Position numbers and translations under genes: made by a program. DNA of 64,000 nt from Mycobacterium mantenii (GTDB lineage: Bacteria; Actinomycetota; Actinomycetes; Mycobacteriales; Mycobacteriaceae): assembly GCF_010731775.1 (NCBI RefSeq), contig NZ_AP022590.1, positions 2,418,001 to 2,482,000 on the forward strand, written 5' to 3'. Each line of letters begins with the position of its first letter. Positions within the stretch are counted from its first letter, which is position 1. The notes beneath the pieces were generated by a model. It was not told the origin of the DNA. It saw only the letters and a program-made list of their open reading frames with translations, and did no database searches. Below, in pieces: positions 1-7,559 of the stretch.

Positions 1-665
1 AGGACTGGCCGTTCGACAACGTCGAATACACCGCATTTCCCGGCGGGCACGGCCGGTTCCGCGGGCGGATGGCCACCGATAAGGGCGGCGTCGCGCAAGG
101 TCGCGGACCCGACGCCTTCCTCGCCCGTTCTCGAACATTGTGGGAGGGCCAGGACGCGATGGTCCTCGAACGGGACCTACGCGTGTTCGAGGGGATGTTG
201 AACAAGGTGCGCGAGGGCGAAGACTTCCCCACCAAGGCGATCGCGGCGCTATTCGACTACGCCGACGGGGCCGGCATCCCGATGTCGAAAGAACCCGAGG
301 GCATCAGCATGTGGGGCGGGCAGGCATTCGTCTTCCCGAACTTTTTCGTGCTGCCCCAGTATGCGAACGCGCTCAGTTACCGGGTTCGTCCGTACAACAA
401 CGATCCGGAATGGTGCCGTTTCGAGGTGTGGTCCCTGACCACCTATCCCGAGACTGCCCAAATTGGGCGCGCCCGACTGAAAGGCCGCTACGCACAGGAC
501 GACGTCGACAACTGGGGATTGATCCCGCGGCAGGATTTCAGCAACATCGAGCGGCAGCAGCGCGGCCTGCACTCCCGCAGCTTCCAGGCGATGCGCCTCG
601 CGGCAGACCTCGAGCCTGCCATCTCGAACATGCACCAGGAACTCGACCGCTATCTAGGCGCCTGA
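1..665 (+). CDS. Rieske-type ring-hydroxylating oxygenase alpha subunit, C-terminal part (5' end outside window)
   Basis: The reading frame is open from base 3 to the stop at 663-665, so this is the tail of a gene beginning before the window; the ATG at 69 is internal. The visible 221 residues resemble the catalytic, mononuclear-iron half of aromatic-ring-hydroxylating oxygenase alpha subunits: an aromatic-rich stretch with FPNFFVLPQYANALSYRVRP, then EVWSLT and a C-terminal helix ending in a Gln/Arg-rich region. The Rieske CxH/CxxH domain would lie upstream and is not visible. Such proteins hydroxylate aromatic or steroid-like substrates with electrons from a reductase. It is followed 11 bases later by a flavoprotein gene on the same strand, so the two are probably co-transcribed. 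The family call is fairly secure; substrate is unknown. Confidence 0.7.
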   Translation, partial: DWPFDNVEYTAFPGGHGRFRGRMATDKGGVAQGRGPDAFLARSRTLWEGQDAMVLERDLRVFEGMLNKVREGEDFPTKAIAALFDYADGAGIPMSKEPEGISMWGGQAFVFPNFFVLPQYANALSYRVRPYNNDPEWCRFEVWSLTTYPETAQIGRARLKGRYAQDDVDNWGLIPRQDFSNIERQQRGLHSRSFQAMRLAADLEPAISNMHQELDRYLGA

Positions 666-676
666 AGGGACTGCGC

Positions 677-2362
677 ATGCCCGACTGGGACTACACCACC
701 GACGTCATCGTCGTCGGTTCGGGTGGCGGACTGTGCGGCGCCGTCACCGCTGCGGCACATGGCCTGGAAACACTCGTGATTGAGAAGGGCGCCATGATCG
801 GCGGGTCGACCGCCATGTCAGGCGGTGTGCTGTGGCTGCCGAACAATCCGCTTATGCAGGAGGAGGGCGTCCCGGACTCCCTCGAGGAAGGGCTGAGCTA
901 CTTCGAGAGTGTGGTTGGTGACATCGGCCCCGCCTCCTCACCGGCACGCCGTCGCGCCTACATCGAAGAGGGTGTGGAGATGGTCCGCTTCCTGCGGGAC
1001 CGCGGGCTCAACTTTGTTCGCTGCGAGGGGTATTCCGACTATTACGCCGGGGTGCGCGGCGTGCGGGACGGCAAAGCACGCGGCCGCTCGATTGAACCCA
1101 CCGTCATCGACACGCACGAACTCGGCCCGTGGTCGGCCAAGCTGATGCCGGGCATATCCGTCGCACTCAAGATCGTGGTGATGACCGGCGAGTCGGCGAC
1201 GCTGCAGCTGATCAAGCGCTCTCCCCGAGCGGTGCGCGCCGCGCTGCGCGTCGGGCGCCGCACCGCCACGGGGCGACTACGCGGGGAGCAGCGGGTCGCT
1301 AACGGCGCCTCCCTCGTCGCGCAAACTCTGAAAGCCGCTCTTGCCGAGGAGGTTTCGGTCTGGACCGACACCGGATTGACCGATCTGGTCATGGACGACG
1401 GGCGGGTCACTGGTGTTGCCGCGACACGCCACGGCCGGCCGGTGCGGATCCGCGCGCGGCACGCCGTGCTGCTTGCCTCCGGCGGCTTCGCCCGCAACCC
1501 GCAGATGCGCGCCATCTGGTCCAAGCAGCCCAACACCGGCGCGTGGACAAGCGCCAACCCGGGCGATACCGGCGAGGTGATCCAGGCTGCCATGGCGCAC
1601 GGGGCCGCCGTCGACCTGATGGACGACGCGTGGTGGATCCCGTCCTCGGTCCAGCCGGACGGCCGACCGTCACCGCACAATCCCGAGCGCAGCAAGCCCG
1701 GCTCCATCATCGTCAACCGGGCCGGCAAGCGGTACTTCAACGAGGCCGTGGCCTACATGGAGGCCGGCCAGCGCATGTACGAGCACGGCGCGGTCCCGAG
1801 CTATCTGGTCATGGACTCGCGTTACTTCCGCCGCTACCTGTTCGGCTTCCGGCCCAGGTTGCCGAAAGAGTGGCTGCGCAACGGCTATATGAAGTCCGGT
1901 CAGACGCTAGAGGATCTCGCTCGTGCCTGCGGTATCGATACGGCCGGATTGACCGCGACGGTGCAGCGGTTCAATGGTTTCGCCCGTACCGGTGTCGACG
2001 AGGACTTCCACCGGGGCGAGGGCGCGCACGAGCGCTATCAGGGCGACAGCACGCACCAGCCCAACCCGTCGCTCGGCCCCCTGGACTCACCGCCCTACTA
2101 CGCCGTCGAAATCTTTCCCGGCGACGTGGGAACCAGCGGCGGGTTGCTGTGCGACGAGTATGCACGCGTGCTCAACACCGCCGGCGAACCGATACCGGGT
2201 TTGTATGCGGCCGGCAATTGCACGGCCTCGGTCATGGGCCGCAAGTATCCGGGCGCCGGCGCGAGCATCGGTGCGAGCTTCGTGTTCTCCTACATCGCCA
2301 TGAAACATGCTGCGGCGCAGACTATTCAGCGTTCTGCTGTAGCCAAGGGCGGCATGACGTGA
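677..2362 (+). CDS. FAD-dependent oxidoreductase, fumarate reductase / 3-ketosteroid-delta1-dehydrogenase family
   Basis: A 561-residue flavoprotein starting at the ATG at 677, preceded by an AAGGGA ribosome-binding site; the frame is open further upstream but overlaps the preceding gene. The N-terminus has the dinucleotide-binding motif VVGSGGGLCG (residues about 12-21) and a GGSTAMSGG segment typical of the fumarate-reductase/KstD fold. The C-terminus has the second FAD-contact block GLYAAGNC followed by a glycine-rich GAGASIGASF stretch. Members remove hydrogens from saturated ring or acyl carbons. Its stop overlaps the next start by four bases (GTGA), indicating translational coupling. 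A KstD-like role is possible but the true substrate cannot be assigned. Confidence 0.8.
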   Translation: MPDWDYTTDVIVVGSGGGLCGAVTAAAHGLETLVIEKGAMIGGSTAMSGGVLWLPNNPLMQEEGVPDSLEEGLSYFESVVGDIGPASSPARRRAYIEEGVEMVRFLRDRGLNFVRCEGYSDYYAGVRGVRDGKARGRSIEPTVIDTHELGPWSAKLMPGISVALKIVVMTGESATLQLIKRSPRAVRAALRVGRRTATGRLRGEQRVANGASLVAQTLKAALAEEVSVWTDTGLTDLVMDDGRVTGVAATRHGRPVRIRARHAVLLASGGFARNPQMRAIWSKQPNTGAWTSANPGDTGEVIQAAMAHGAAVDLMDDAWWIPSSVQPDGRPSPHNPERSKPGSIIVNRAGKRYFNEAVAYMEAGQRMYEHGAVPSYLVMDSRYFRRYLFGFRPRLPKEWLRNGYMKSGQTLEDLARACGIDTAGLTATVQRFNGFARTGVDEDFHRGEGAHERYQGDSTHQPNPSLGPLDSPPYYAVEIFPGDVGTSGGLLCDEYARVLNTAGEPIPGLYAAGNCTASVMGRKYPGAGASIGASFVFSYIAMKHAAAQTIQRSAVAKGGMT

Positions 2363-2859
2363 CGGCGGATGTCGCCGTCATTGCGCACGAGGAAATTCGG
2401 GAGCTACTGACCCGGTACTGCCGTGGTGTCGACCGCATGGACGCCGAACTGATCGCCTCGGCTTACCACCCGGACGCGATCGACGAACATGGCCTCACCC
2501 AGTTCACCGGCGAGACGGTGGGCGTCGGCATCGTTGCCCTCATGGAGTCCGCGCGGTTCAGCATGCATCACATCACGAATCAGGCGATACAGGTGCACGA
2601 CGACGATCACGCCGGCTGCGAGACGTACTACGTGGTGTGGCAGACAATGTCCGATGAGGCTGGTGAGCAGCTGCTGCATGTGCTCGGCCGCTACGTCGAT
2701 CGCCTGGAGCGCCGCGGCGGTCAGTGGCGCATCGCCCATCGCCTGGTGATCGTGGAGATGGTGCGCCGGCTTCCACTGGACGGCACCGAGTTTCTCGGCG
2801 CTCGACATGCCTGCCGCGACCGGACGGACCCGTCCTATGCCGTACTGACCCATCCCTGA
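2359..2859 (+). CDS. SnoaL-like / NTF2-fold protein
   Basis: A 166-residue protein whose GTG start overlaps the TGA of the flavoprotein gene by four bases. It opens with an acidic helix and the segment LLTRYCRGVDRMDAELIASAY, followed by HPDA, the pattern of SnoaL_4 family proteins (helix, then a small cone-shaped beta barrel). Such proteins act as small hydratases, isomerases or dehydratases, or as non-catalytic partners in ring-hydroxylation and steroid-type degradation clusters. The coupled position suggests it acts on the product of the Rieske oxygenase and the flavoprotein. The family is clear from the N-terminal pattern; the reaction is unknown. Confidence 0.7.
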   Translation: MTADVAVIAHEEIRELLTRYCRGVDRMDAELIASAYHPDAIDEHGLTQFTGETVGVGIVALMESARFSMHHITNQAIQVHDDDHAGCETYYVVWQTMSDEAGEQLLHVLGRYVDRLERRGGQWRIAHRLVIVEMVRRLPLDGTEFLGARHACRDRTDPSYAVLTHP

Positions 2860-2884
2860 CCGAAGTTCGCGAGGCGACCTGAAG

Positions 2885-3514
2885 TCACCACCGATCGTGG
2901 TGAAGGACGTCCTCGACCGGTCGGCGGGTCAGCGGTCCGAATGGGCGCGCCGGCCAACCGAGGGGAATGGTGACGGCGATGTATCGATCGTCGGGGACGG
3001 CCAGGATCTTCCGGACGTCGGCCTCCGCGAAACGATGAAACGTCGTGAAAGCCGCGCCCAGCCCGAGCGCACGAGCGGCGACCACCATGTTCTGTGCCGC
3101 AGCGTATACCGCGGAGTACATGAAGGTCGGATCGGGCGCTTGCTCCGGATAGTTGTTCTGCCCGCACACGAAGATGAGCACCGGCACCTCGCCCAAGGTG
3201 GCGAGCAGATTCATGGCACCGGCGACCGTCCGACGCGCCGTGGGCTCCGCCACCGATTGCGCAACTGCCGCGGACCCCAGCGGTGCGAACAGGGCGCCCA
3301 ACCTGGCACGCACATCAGAAGCCTGCACCACCACGAAATCCCACGGCTGACAATTGTTCGCGCTCGACGCTCGCGTGCCTGCCCAAATCACCTTCTCGAC
3401 AAGCGAATCGGGAACCGGCTCCGGCCGGAAGTAGCGCATGGCCCGGGCCGTCCCCATGGCTTCGAGCGTCTCGATAGGACCGGCGCCGGTCAGGTTGTCG
3501 TCGTGCGAGGTCAC
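2885..3514 (-). CDS. nitroreductase-family FMN oxidoreductase
   Basis: A 209-residue protein converging on the upstream operon. The frame extends to base 3715, but the extra N-terminus is Arg-rich and uninformative, so the GTG at 3514 is preferred; the family motif then falls at residues 15-50. Diagnostic parts are ARAMRYF, then TRASSANNCQPWDFVVV (FMN phosphate and dimer contact), a central NMVVAARALGLGA helix and the C-terminal IPLGWPA. Nitroreductases use NAD(P)H and FMN to reduce nitro, quinone or enone groups; some relatives reduce or cleave ring systems. It is single and faces its own 415-base upstream region, which it shares with the divergent P450 operon. Confidence 0.75.
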   Translation of the reverse strand: MTSHDDNLTGAGPIETLEAMGTARAMRYFRPEPVPDSLVEKVIWAGTRASSANNCQPWDFVVVQASDVRARLGALFAPLGSAAVAQSVAEPTARRTVAGAMNLLATLGEVPVLIFVCGQNNYPEQAPDPTFMYSAVYAAAQNMVVAARALGLGAAFTTFHRFAEADVRKILAVPDDRYIAVTIPLGWPARPFGPLTRRPVEDVLHHDRW

Positions 3515-3929
3515 CGCGAGGTTTTCCGATCGCCTGATCGCGGAACGTGCAACGATCGATCGCCGGTGAGGCGGACGGCGCCTTTTCGGACGGCAGCCAT
3601 CCGCGGTGACTGATTCGCAATGGTTTCCATCGGACCTGTGAGCTCCTCTAGATTTGACGCCTGGTGAGGTTGAGCCGCGCTCGCAAGTCTCGGATGCGCA
3701 ATCGGCGCGACGCAATGGGGATCAACGCCACAACACGGGTCGCGAGCGCCTTGCCGGCCGCGGTCGACTACTTCGGGATAGGCGACAGCACGAGCCGTCA
3801 TCGCATGGACGCCGCGGATACCCGTTGACATGTTCCCCGTTAGTTGGATCTAATACAAGTGTAATGTTCACGGAATTCCAAGAGCAGTGCAACTGTATCG
3901 GCACTGACCAAACGAGGAGGTAGCCACCG
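3515..3929. promoter_or_regulatory. divergent intergenic region between nitroreductase and P450 operon
   Basis: About 415 bases separate two divergent genes. The only structure picked out is a near-palindrome at 3853-3864 (listed separately) and an AGGAGG ribosome-binding site just before the GTG at 3930. No further ORF is supported. Confidence 0.5.
3853..3864. promoter_or_regulatory. candidate operator A (ATACAAGTGTAA)
   Basis: This 12-mer fits the recurring pattern ATAC(G/A)NN(C/T)GTAT with one mismatch in the last base. It lies 65 bases before the P450 start at 3930, in the right place for a repressor site. Single copy here. It resembles the reverse complement of the site at 15103-15114 (10 of 12 bases). 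Confidence 0.45.
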
Positions 3930-5114
3930 GTGTCGACATTTCGGTTGGCCGATGTCCCGATGGCCCGCGATCGGACATCAGCATTTCGATACGTCAGCTC
4001 CGCTGGTGATGTGGTCCATTCCGCCGATGACGGAACCTGGTTGCTGACCAGTGGCGAGGCTGTGCGTTTCGCCCAACGCAACCCAGAAATTTTTTCCTCG
4101 GTCGGGGCCACCGCGGGCGGCTCGACGATTCCGATGCCACTGGTGCCGGTCGCAAGCGACCGGCCGGCACACACCAAGTATCGGAAGATACTGGACCCGT
4201 TGTTCTCGCCTCGCGTCATCAACGCCATGGAGGACGATCTGCGTCGTCAGGTCAGGGATCTCATCGCCACCTTTGCTGACAAGGGTGAGTGCGACGTCGT
4301 CGCCGACCTCGCACGCCTGTACCCCGCTCAGGTCTTCCTCACGTTCTTCGGCTTGCCTCTTTCCGATCGTGACCAGCTCATCGGTTGGGTCGAGACCATC
4401 CTCGACAACACAACCGGAGTCGGTACCGCCGAGGCCGGCCCGGTAGTCGCTGAGGCCGCTACCGCGTTGCTGACCTACATCCATAGCTACATCGAAAAGA
4501 AGCGGCAAAAACCCAGCGATGATGTGCTCGGCCGGATCCTGGCACTGAGCGGCGACGAGGCGTGGACGGTTGAAGAACTGCTCGGCTTTGTCTTCGTCTT
4601 CACGCTGGCCGGGCTGGACACTGTCGCCGCTGCGATCGGATTCACCATGCGTCACCTCGCATTGAACCCTGATCTGCGGCGGTCGCTGATCGCCGATCCG
4701 ACCTTGGTGCCGGCAGTCGTCGAGGAGATGCTTCGCTTGGAGCCACCCGCTCCCGGCGTCACCCGCATCACCACCCAGGACGTCGAGGTGTGCGGCGTTC
4801 AGATCCCCAAGGGCGAATCGGTCGTGATCTATCTAGGCACCGCCAACCGCGACCCGGACCGATACGAGGATCCCGACACCTTCGACCTGGCGCACTCGGA
4901 CTTGGGACACGTGACGTTCGGGGGTGGGATCCACCGCTGCCTGGGTTCCCATCTGGCCCGTCGCGAACTTCGCCTTGTCGTCGAGGAATTCCACAAGCTG
5001 ATCCCCGACTACGAGATAGCTCCGGGATTCGAACCAGAAGTGAAGTGGCCCGCGGGCACCATCCGGCTCACCTCGCTTCCGCTGAGGTTCCCGGTCACGA
5101 ATGGCAGGTCGTAA
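3930..5114 (+). CDS. cytochrome P450
   Basis: A 394-residue soluble bacterial P450 with a GTG start behind a clear AGGAGG. The oxygen-activation helix shows AGLDT near residue 226, the ExxR motif is EEMLR near 270, and the heme loop is FGGGIHRCLG with the cysteine ligand near residue 337. P450s insert one oxygen atom into unactivated C-H bonds using electrons from a ferredoxin. Its stop shares one base with the start of the ferredoxin gene (TAATG), so the pair is translationally coupled and the ferredoxin is its likely partner. An amidohydrolase and an SDR follow. Candidate operator A lies upstream. CYP family number cannot be assigned. Confidence 0.93.
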   Translation: MSTFRLADVPMARDRTSAFRYVSSAGDVVHSADDGTWLLTSGEAVRFAQRNPEIFSSVGATAGGSTIPMPLVPVASDRPAHTKYRKILDPLFSPRVINAMEDDLRRQVRDLIATFADKGECDVVADLARLYPAQVFLTFFGLPLSDRDQLIGWVETILDNTTGVGTAEAGPVVAEAATALLTYIHSYIEKKRQKPSDDVLGRILALSGDEAWTVEELLGFVFVFTLAGLDTVAAAIGFTMRHLALNPDLRRSLIADPTLVPAVVEEMLRLEPPAPGVTRITTQDVEVCGVQIPKGESVVIYLGTANRDPDRYEDPDTFDLAHSDLGHVTFGGGIHRCLGSHLARRELRLVVEEFHKLIPDYEIAPGFEPEVKWPAGTIRLTSLPLRFPVTNGRS

Positions 5115-5311
5115 TGCGGCTCCACATCGACTCCGACCGCTGCAGCGGAAACGGCCGTTGCTATGCGCTCTACCCCGAGATGTTCACCGACGACGAGAAC
5201 GGCTACGGGCAAACGGTCAACGACGGCGCGATCGACGCAGACCAATTAGACGAGGCACAACGAGCGACATTGTGCTGCCCCGAACAAGCCATCACCATTG
5301 AAGACAACTAG
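5114..5311 (+). CDS. 3Fe-4S type ferredoxin, P450 partner
   Basis: A 65-residue ferredoxin starting on the last base of the P450 stop. Cluster ligands are Cys10, Cys16 and Cys55 (followed by Pro). The position that would hold the fourth ligand of a 4Fe-4S cluster is Asn13, in CSGNGRC, which marks a 3Fe-4S protein with an unusual variable residue. Established family role: one-electron carrier between a reductase and the adjacent P450. The acidic, short C-terminus is typical. Confidence 0.92.
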   Translation: MRLHIDSDRCSGNGRCYALYPEMFTDDENGYGQTVNDGAIDADQLDEAQRATLCCPEQAITIEDN

Positions 5312-5419
5312 GGCCGCTGGCACCGAGTAAGGAACGCCCGATGAACGCGGCATGTGCACTGGTGAACGACCCAATAGTCATCCTCGCGAACCAGGCTGGC
5401 TACGATTGGAGGATCAACG

Positions 5420-6589
5420 ATGTCTAGACCTTCTGCAACCTCGCTCTATCCGCCCGAGGGCCTGGGCGCGCCAAAGGATCGGCGCGGCCACGCAACTGGA
5501 TGCAGTGTCGGGCTGCCGGAGGGCACGGTGGTGTTTTCTGCCGATAATCACATCACGTTGGCCGAGGACATTTTCTACCAGCGTTTCCCGGACAAGCTCA
5601 AAGAGGACGCGCCGCGGATCTGGTACGACGACGGCGCCTACCACATCGGGGTCAAGGGGCAGTCGTTTTTGTGGGACACCTTCAGCGCGGTGGTGATGCA
5701 GTACGACGATCTGCCCGGGGCGGCGAGCACCAACATCGAGGCGCGGATCGAGGAGTTGCGTGCCGACGGGGTCGATAAGGAGTTGGCGTTCCCCAACGCG
5801 ATCCTGGCGCTGTTTGGCTACCCGGACAAGGAGATTCGTGAGCTGGCCTTCCGCGTCTACAACGAATATGTTGCCGAGCTACAAGAGCGCTCCGGTGGGC
5901 ACTTCTACGGGGTGGGGCTGATCAACTGGTGGGATCCCCAGGGCGCCCGGCGCACCCTTGCCGAGCTGAAGTCGTTGGGGCTCAAGACATTTCTGTTGCC
6001 GTTGAATCCCGGCAAGGACGACGACGGCAACCCGATCGACTACGCGAGCACGGCGATGACGGCGGTGTTCGAGGAGATCGAAGCCGCCGGTCTGCCGCTG
6101 ACCCACCACATCGGTGAGACGCCACCGAAAATCCCGTCGGAGTTCAACCCCATCGTGGTCAGCATGATGACCAACATCGACGGGTTCCGGGAAGTGTTCT
6201 CCAAGTACATCTTCGGCGGCATCCTCGATCGCCACCCCGGGCTGCAGATCGGCTGGTTCGAGGGCGGGATCGCGTGGGTGCCCTGGGCGCTGCAAGACGC
6301 CGAACATTTGGTGGCGTCGTATCGGCACATGCTCAACCGGCCTCTCGAGCACGACGTGCGCTACTACTGGGACAACCACATGAGCGCATCATTCATGCTC
6401 GACCCGGTCGGCCTGCAGCTGATCGAGCGGATCGGCGTCAACAAAGTCTTCTGGTCCTCGGACTACCCCCACAACGAAAGCACCTACGGTTACTCGGAGA
6501 AGTCGCTGGCCACAGTCGTCGAAGCTGTTGGACCCCAGGCGGCCGCACGGATCATCAACGACAACATCACCGAATTCCTCGGTCTCTAG
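5420..6589 (+). CDS. amidohydrolase-2 family metal hydrolase/decarboxylase
   Basis: A 389-residue TIM-barrel protein with a strong ribosome-binding site (GGAGG eight bases before the ATG). The N-terminal metal motif is SADNHI (Asp-Asn-His rather than Asp-x-His), a central His lies in LTHHIGE, and the C-terminal Asp is in WSSDYPHNES. Amidohydrolase-2 proteins (ACMSD and gamma-resorcylate decarboxylase relatives) decarboxylate or hydrolyse carboxylated ring compounds with Zn or Mn. It is one of three such genes in the window, all beside P450s and SDRs, suggesting a shared catabolic theme. It lies 108 bases after the ferredoxin in the same direction. Confidence 0.85.
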   Translation: MSRPSATSLYPPEGLGAPKDRRGHATGCSVGLPEGTVVFSADNHITLAEDIFYQRFPDKLKEDAPRIWYDDGAYHIGVKGQSFLWDTFSAVVMQYDDLPGAASTNIEARIEELRADGVDKELAFPNAILALFGYPDKEIRELAFRVYNEYVAELQERSGGHFYGVGLINWWDPQGARRTLAELKSLGLKTFLLPLNPGKDDDGNPIDYASTAMTAVFEEIEAAGLPLTHHIGETPPKIPSEFNPIVVSMMTNIDGFREVFSKYIFGGILDRHPGLQIGWFEGGIAWVPWALQDAEHLVASYRHMLNRPLEHDVRYYWDNHMSASFMLDPVGLQLIERIGVNKVFWSSDYPHNESTYGYSEKSLATVVEAVGPQAAARIINDNITEFLGL

Positions 6590-6702
6590 GGTGGTCGATA
6601 GCGCGGTTCCCCGGGAGCGTAGACGTCCATGAACGTCATCATCTCCGCCCTTTGCAGCAAAAGCTCGTCTCGGTGCGCAGGTCGACACGATGGGGCAGCG
6701 AG

Positions 6703-7512
6703 ATGACGAATGAACTGGCCGGCAAGGTCGCCATCATCACGGGTGGGGCGTCGGGACTTGGATGTGCGACCGTACGGCAGTTTGTGGCGGCGGGCGCTCG
6801 AGTGGTGATCGCCGACCTTGACGACCAGCGTGGCCCGAAACTGGCTGCCGAATGTGGTCGAAGTGCGCGATTCGAGCGCATCGACGTTTCTGACGCCGGC
6901 CAGATGGCAGAGTTGACCGCCAGCGTCGCCGATGAGCTCGGCGGCCTGCACGTCATGGTCAACAACGCCGGCATCGCGGGCACGATGCACGCCAACTTCT
7001 TAGACGACGACCTGGCTGACTTCGATCGGCTGATAGCGGTCAATCTGAGAGGCGTGATGCTGGGTACTCGCGAAGCCGCTCGTCAGATGTCTCAGGCCGG
7101 CGGCGGGTCGATCGTCAACATGTCTTCGATCGGTGGCATCCGGGCGGGCGCCGGAGTGATGACGTACCGGGCCGCCAAGGCCGCAGTACTCCATTTCACG
7201 AAATGCGCGGCGATGGAGTTGGCACAGCACGGAGTTCGTGTCAACTGCATCGCGCCGGGTGGAATCCCCACACCAATCCTGGCCTCTTCCGCCAAGCAGA
7301 TGAGTGATGAAGCTCGCGATGCGTACGTAGGCGCCTGGCGCGACACCATGCGGGCACTTCGCCCGTTGGAGTGCGAGGGCACACCAGAAGATGTCGCGGA
7401 GGCGGCCCTGTACTTGGCGAGCGACCGTTCACGCTACGTCACGGGCACCGTTCTGCCGGTCGACGGGGGCATTGTCGTCGGCATGCCGACGAGGATTGAG
7501 CATCGAGGCTGA
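6703..7512 (+). CDS. short-chain dehydrogenase/reductase (SDR)
   Basis: A 269-residue classical SDR. The start at 6703 is chosen because the cofactor motif TGGASGLG then falls at residues 14-21; the frame runs open upstream inside the amidohydrolase gene. Other motifs are NNAG near residue 87, the catalytic Ser in NMSS, and YRAAK as the Tyr-x-x-x-Lys pair. SDRs interconvert alcohols and ketones with NAD(P). As the last gene of the P450-ferredoxin-amidohydrolase unit it probably oxidises an alcohol made by the P450. Confidence 0.9.
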   Translation: MTNELAGKVAIITGGASGLGCATVRQFVAAGARVVIADLDDQRGPKLAAECGRSARFERIDVSDAGQMAELTASVADELGGLHVMVNNAGIAGTMHANFLDDDLADFDRLIAVNLRGVMLGTREAARQMSQAGGGSIVNMSSIGGIRAGAGVMTYRAAKAAVLHFTKCAAMELAQHGVRVNCIAPGGIPTPILASSAKQMSDEARDAYVGAWRDTMRALRPLECEGTPEDVAEAALYLASDRSRYVTGTVLPVDGGIVVGMPTRIEHRG

Positions 7513-7559
7513 GGTTCCGGCGTTAATCGCGCAAACTCGATTCTGACTTACCCGTCCGA